Assembly: GCF_021556485.1 (NCBI RefSeq)
Contig: NZ_JAKGBW010000017.1
Span: 1 to 64,000, forward strand
DNA from: Oceanobacillus alkalisoli
GTDB lineage: Bacteria > Bacillota > Bacilli > Bacillales > Amphibacillaceae
DNA: 64,000 bases
Direction: 5' to 3'
In this document: one piece after another, positions 61,177-64,000 of the stretch
Layout of the letters: the number at the start of each line of letters is the position of its first letter
Numbering within the stretch: position 1 is the stretch's first letter
The notes under the pieces: generated by a model
Database searches by the model: none
Told to the model about the DNA's origin: nothing
Seen by the model: only the letters and a program-made list of their open reading frames with translations
Translations under genes and position numbers: made by a program

Positions 61177-62172
61177 TTAACTCCTTTGCTTTTTTTCTTT
61201 AAAGAAATCATACAAGGAGCCAAGTGTTTTCGCGTCTAGTTCGATATCATTTTCATAGGCGTATTTTACAGCATAGCCTAGCGCTAACGTCATCCCGCCT
61301 GCGATGCTTCCGCCAGCGACAGAGCCGGCACCTGGTATGAATTTAACAACTTGCCGGAATAACGTTTTCCCGATATTCCCAGTTATCGTCGCTAAGATTA
61401 ACTCCTTCGCTTTTGCTTTTGATAAAGGTTTTTCATAAAGGATAGCAAGTCTTACCATCAGTCCAACCTGGATACCGGTTAAAGGTACAAAGTCAGAGCC
61501 GGGAATCGGTGCTGCTCCGACAGCTGTAGCAGATCCGGACGCTGTAAGGATCCATTTATTTGCTGTTGAAGATTTTTCTTTGATCAGCCGTGCAAATTGG
61601 ACTTCTTTATGCTTTTTTTGCAGGATATCCAGAATTTCATTACGCAATTTATCGATATTCTCTCCGGTCCTTGAGGATATAGGCACCACCTTGGACCGTG
61701 AGCTCGTATGTTTTTTAATATACCGGATGAGTCCAGGGATATCGTCTGCTGCATCAATTTTATTCAGAACGAACAGAATATCCTTATTCGCTTTTCGAAT
61801 CGTTTCAAAGGAACGTAATTCACCTTCTGATAAAACGGTTCCTGCTGCGTTTAAGAAAAAGAGTACGACATCCGCTTCTTTATAAAATTTCAATGTTTCT
61901 TCCGAATGCTTTGCTTCAATATCATCTAAACCAGGGGTGTCGACAAAGATGATTTTATCGCGGTATACATAACGGTCGATATTGGTTGTTTCTCCTGGTT
62001 TTGCTCCGACTTCAGCAACTTCATCACCTATCAGCTGATTAATGGTTGATGACTTTCCGGTGTTGACGTCGCCGATCATCGCAAATAAAATTTCTTTTTC
62101 AAGTTCTGCATTGACCTTTTCTGTTTCCTCTTCAAAAGCTTGATTAAAATCTTTTTCATTATATTGCTCCAA
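61177..62172 (-). CDS. Era-like GTPase with C-terminal DUF697 membrane-associated domain
   Basis: About 331 residues. The GTPase domain has P-loop IGDVNTGKSSTINQL (Walker A), switch residues PGETTNID, G3 DTPGLDD and G4 NKID. The C-terminal DUF697 region (about 210-310) is rich in Gly/Ala hydrophobic stretches (AAPIPGSDFVPLTGIQVGLM). Such YfjP/YcjX-related GTPases are thought to act at the membrane; exact role unknown. TTG 62172 lies 10 nt after AAAGGAG; GTG 62181 in frame is closer than usual to it. The GNAT gene follows directly. Confidence 0.88.
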   Translation of the reverse strand: MEQYNEKDFNQAFEEETEKVNAELEKEILFAMIGDVNTGKSSTINQLIGDEVAEVGAKPGETTNIDRYVYRDKIIFVDTPGLDDIEAKHSEETLKFYKEADVVLFFLNAAGTVLSEGELRSFETIRKANKDILFVLNKIDAADDIPGLIRYIKKHTSSRSKVVPISSRTGENIDKLRNEILDILQKKHKEVQFARLIKEKSSTANKWILTASGSATAVGAAPIPGSDFVPLTGIQVGLMVRLAILYEKPLSKAKAKELILATITGNIGKTLFRQVVKFIPGAGSVAGGSIAGGMTLALGYAVKYAYENDIELDAKTLGSLYDFFKEKKQRS

Positions 62173-62298
62173 GCGAATCACACTCCTTTTTCTTATTTTA
62201 GCAAATTATTTATATTTAAGATAGAAATCATCGATCCTTGTCGAATCTTTGTGCTCGGTTTAAACTTGAATTACTATTAATGAAGGGAGAGATTAAAG

Positions 62299-63261
62299 TT
62301 GTATGTTATCGATACCCATTGTGATGCTTTATTAAAATTACAGATGGCAAAAAGACGTGTGGAATATGATGCGCCACTCCATTTTCGTAAATCAGCTGAA
62401 TTGGGGACGAATTTGGAACGTTTAAAAACAGGCGGAGTCCGAGTGCAATTTTTCGCTATATTTATTCATCCTAGTATTCCGACGGATGAACAATGGCAAC
62501 ATGCTCTGGAACAAGTCGATCTTTTTCATTCGGAAATTATCGGAAAAAATCCGGAGATGAAACATATTAAGAGTTTTACCGAAATAAATCATTTAAAACA
62601 AGGAGAAATCGGTGCCGTTCTCACGCTCGAGGGTGCCGAGTGTATCGGGAATGATCTAATGAAACTTAAAACACTTTACCGACTTGGAGTATTATCAGTC
62701 GGATTGACATGGAATGATGCAAATCTTTGTGCTGATGGGGCAGGGGAAGTGCGCGGTGCTGGGCTGACAGCTTTCGGGAAAGAAGTTGTCGCGCTTAATA
62801 ATGAAAACCGAATACTTACGGATGTTTCCCATTTATCTGATGCTGCTTTCTGGGATGTGCTTGAACATGCTCATTACCCGTTTGCCAGCCATTCCAATGC
62901 AAGGGCAATTTGCAACAACCAACGTAACCTTCCAGATGATGCAATACAAGCATTGATTGGAAAAGGCGGATTTATCCATACGGTTTTCAATCCGCCATTT
63001 ATTCGGGAAAATAGTACAAAAGCAACCATTTCCGATTTTATTAAACATATTGATCATCTATGTGCTCTGGGTGCGGAAAAACATATTGGCTTCGGTTCAG
63101 ATTTTGATGGAATAAGCACTTTTATCGACAATCTATCCCATGCTGGCGAATACCAAAACTTAATAAATGGACTCCTTAAATTCTACTCGGAGGAAACCGT
63201 AAAAGGATTTGCTTATAACAACTTCATGAATCAAATTAAAAAAATAGAAGCCGAGGGGTAA
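62299..63261 (+). CDS. membrane dipeptidase (renal dipeptidase family, peptidase M19)
   Basis: A 320-residue zinc TIM-barrel hydrolase. The metal ligands are in DTHCDALLK (HxD near residues 6-8), the bridging Glu lies in LTLEGAECIG near 117, and the histidines in LTDVSHLSDAAFWDV near 176 and ASHSNARAICNNQRNLPD near 198. The late HIGFGSDFDGI is typical of the family. It cleaves dipeptides, often D-Xaa containing. TTG start 9 nt after GAAGGGAGA. Convergent with the YitT gene. Confidence 0.94.
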   Translation: MYVIDTHCDALLKLQMAKRRVEYDAPLHFRKSAELGTNLERLKTGGVRVQFFAIFIHPSIPTDEQWQHALEQVDLFHSEIIGKNPEMKHIKSFTEINHLKQGEIGAVLTLEGAECIGNDLMKLKTLYRLGVLSVGLTWNDANLCADGAGEVRGAGLTAFGKEVVALNNENRILTDVSHLSDAAFWDVLEHAHYPFASHSNARAICNNQRNLPDDAIQALIGKGGFIHTVFNPPFIRENSTKATISDFIKHIDHLCALGAEKHIGFGSDFDGISTFIDNLSHAGEYQNLINGLLKFYSEETVKGFAYNNFMNQIKKIEAEG

Positions 63262-63275
63262 TCCCCAGTGCTTCT
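63246..63275. terminator. hairpin overlapping both convergent stop codons
   Basis: AGAAGC and GCTTCT enclose an inner GGGG-TAAT-CCCC stem. The structure spans the dipeptidase and YitT stop codons and can terminate both transcripts. Confidence 0.6.
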
Positions 63276-64000
63276 ATAGTTTTTGACCGTAATATTTATC
63301 AATTGAAAAGCCGCGACCGAGAATTTCAGAAGCGTTCAGAAAGATAACGAATGCATTTGGGGTTTCTTTTTGCAGGATTTTCTTTAATTCGACAGCTTCA
63401 TGTTGTTCCGTTACACATAACAACATCGTTTTATCCTGATTCGAATAACCACCGACCGTACGGACTTTCGTTAATCCCCGGTCAATTTCCTCTTTAATGA
63501 TCCGCTGAATTTTCTCTTCTTCCTCACTAATAATAAGAATGAGTTTCGTCGCAGAAGTCCGGAGCTGAACAAAGTCGATAGCCTTACTCGATATGAAAAT
63601 GGTCATTAAGGCGAATAATGTCAGTTCTAAACTGAAAACGAATATGGAAGTGATAACAACAAATCCATCGACAAGCAGCTGGGCATAGCCGCTTGAAAGA
63701 TTCGTGAACCGTTTCATAATTTGCGCTAAAGCAGCGGTTCCGCCAGTAGAACCATTCCCTTTATACACAATGCCAAGTCCGGCACCGAGAAGGATCCCGC
63801 CGTAAACTGCACCGAGTAATGGGTTCGTAATTGTGAGCGTAATATCCTGAGTTAAATAGATGATAAAAGGAACCCAAAATGTCCCAGCCAACGTTTTTAA
63901 TCCAAAGTCACTTCCCATCGTAAGCCAGCCAATTAGGAAAATCGGAATGTTTATTGCGATTTGCGTAAAGGCAGGGCTAAGCTCATACATTTCAAAGAGC
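63274..64000 (-). CDS. YitT family membrane protein, 5' end beyond the window
   Basis: At least 238 residues. Several hydrophobic segments (to about residue 155) with the GNGSTGGTAALAQIMKRFTNLSSGYAQLLVDG signature are followed by a DUF2179 domain (about 160-238) containing LTKVRTVGGYSNQDKTMLLCV. The frame is open to the window edge and normal YitT proteins are about 280 residues, so the start is missing. Role unknown; predicted membrane protein. Confidence 0.9.
   Translation of the reverse strand, partial: LFEMYELSPAFTQIAINIPIFLIGWLTMGSDFGLKTLAGTFWVPFIIYLTQDITLTITNPLLGAVYGGILLGAGLGIVYKGNGSTGGTAALAQIMKRFTNLSSGYAQLLVDGFVVITSIFVFSLELTLFALMTIFISSKAIDFVQLRTSATKLILIISEEEEKIQRIIKEEIDRGLTKVRTVGGYSNQDKTMLLCVTEQHEAVELKKILQKETPNAFVIFLNASEILGRGFSIDKYYGQKL

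Overview
The window looks like chromosomal DNA of an endospore-forming, low-GC member of the Bacillaceae (Bacillota), probably a halotolerant genus near Oceanobacillus, Virgibacillus or Ornithinibacillus. Supporting signs are strong AGGAGG-type ribosome binding sites, many TTG and GTG starts, the sporulation/stationary-phase genes prkA, yhbH and spoVR, a DctS/DctR two-component system, a BCCT osmolyte transporter, YitT, XpaC/TelA, type II pantothenate kinase, and dense extragenic repeats of the Bacillaceae type. The genus is inferred, not shown. I saw no rRNA, tRNA, CRISPR array, prophage or intact transposase.

Region 1 (1-23.6 kb) is an organic-acid uptake and catabolism island. It holds a TctA-type permease with two companion membrane proteins, a dicarboxylate-type sensor kinase and regulator followed by a lone DctP-type binding lipoprotein, a TAXI-type TRAP transporter behind a putative cre site, pyruvate formate-lyase with its activase and a putative Rex operator, and a DASS anion symporter. 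A catabolic run follows: MmgE/PrpD protein, hotdog thioesterase, two-subunit class I Fe-S hydratase, Zn-dehydrogenase, AHL-lactonase-family hydrolase, aldehyde dehydrogenase and a second Zn-alcohol dehydrogenase. Lactonase, alcohol dehydrogenase and aldehyde dehydrogenase together recall lactone-to-dicarboxylate pathways. The fumarase-type hydratase and dicarboxylate transporters fit an end product entering the TCA cycle.

Region 2 (23.8-35.2 kb) holds a decaying NosFY-like ABC operon (one stop codon, one homopolymer frameshift, a damaged permease 5' end) behind an Fnr-like palindrome, a SEC-C/HTH protein, a glutamate/dicarboxylate symporter, a partial molybdenum-cofactor cluster (moaA, moeB, moeA, moaE) and a succinate-semialdehyde-type dehydrogenase.

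Region 3 (35-51 kb) is mixed housekeeping: DUF4317 protein, BCCT and EamA transporters, lipoproteins, MetA (Glu111, so acetyl-CoA type), a secreted ComEC-like metallo-beta-lactamase/HhH protein flanked by two DUF3006 proteins, CoaW, XpaC-TelA, and a nitronate monooxygenase/enoyl-CoA hydratase/MBL operon with a FadR-like palindrome.

Region 4 (51-64 kb) has ppk and ppx, the prkA-yhbH-spoVR trio interrupted by a repeat element, a GNAT pseudogene beside an intact GNAT, a DUF697 GTPase, a membrane-dipeptidase-family enzyme and the 3' part of a YitT gene.

The most distinctive structural content is the repeats: (i) a TGGGACA...GCTCTGACCCC...TGTCCCA palindrome family, one copy split by a 161-bp MITE with an exact 9-bp target duplication and one copy inside a coding linker; (ii) a family that starts at or just after stop codons in the orientation of the gene (four copies); (iii) two inverted copies of a 0.42-0.46-kb composite element with CTTTCATTCAGCGTAAGT ends.
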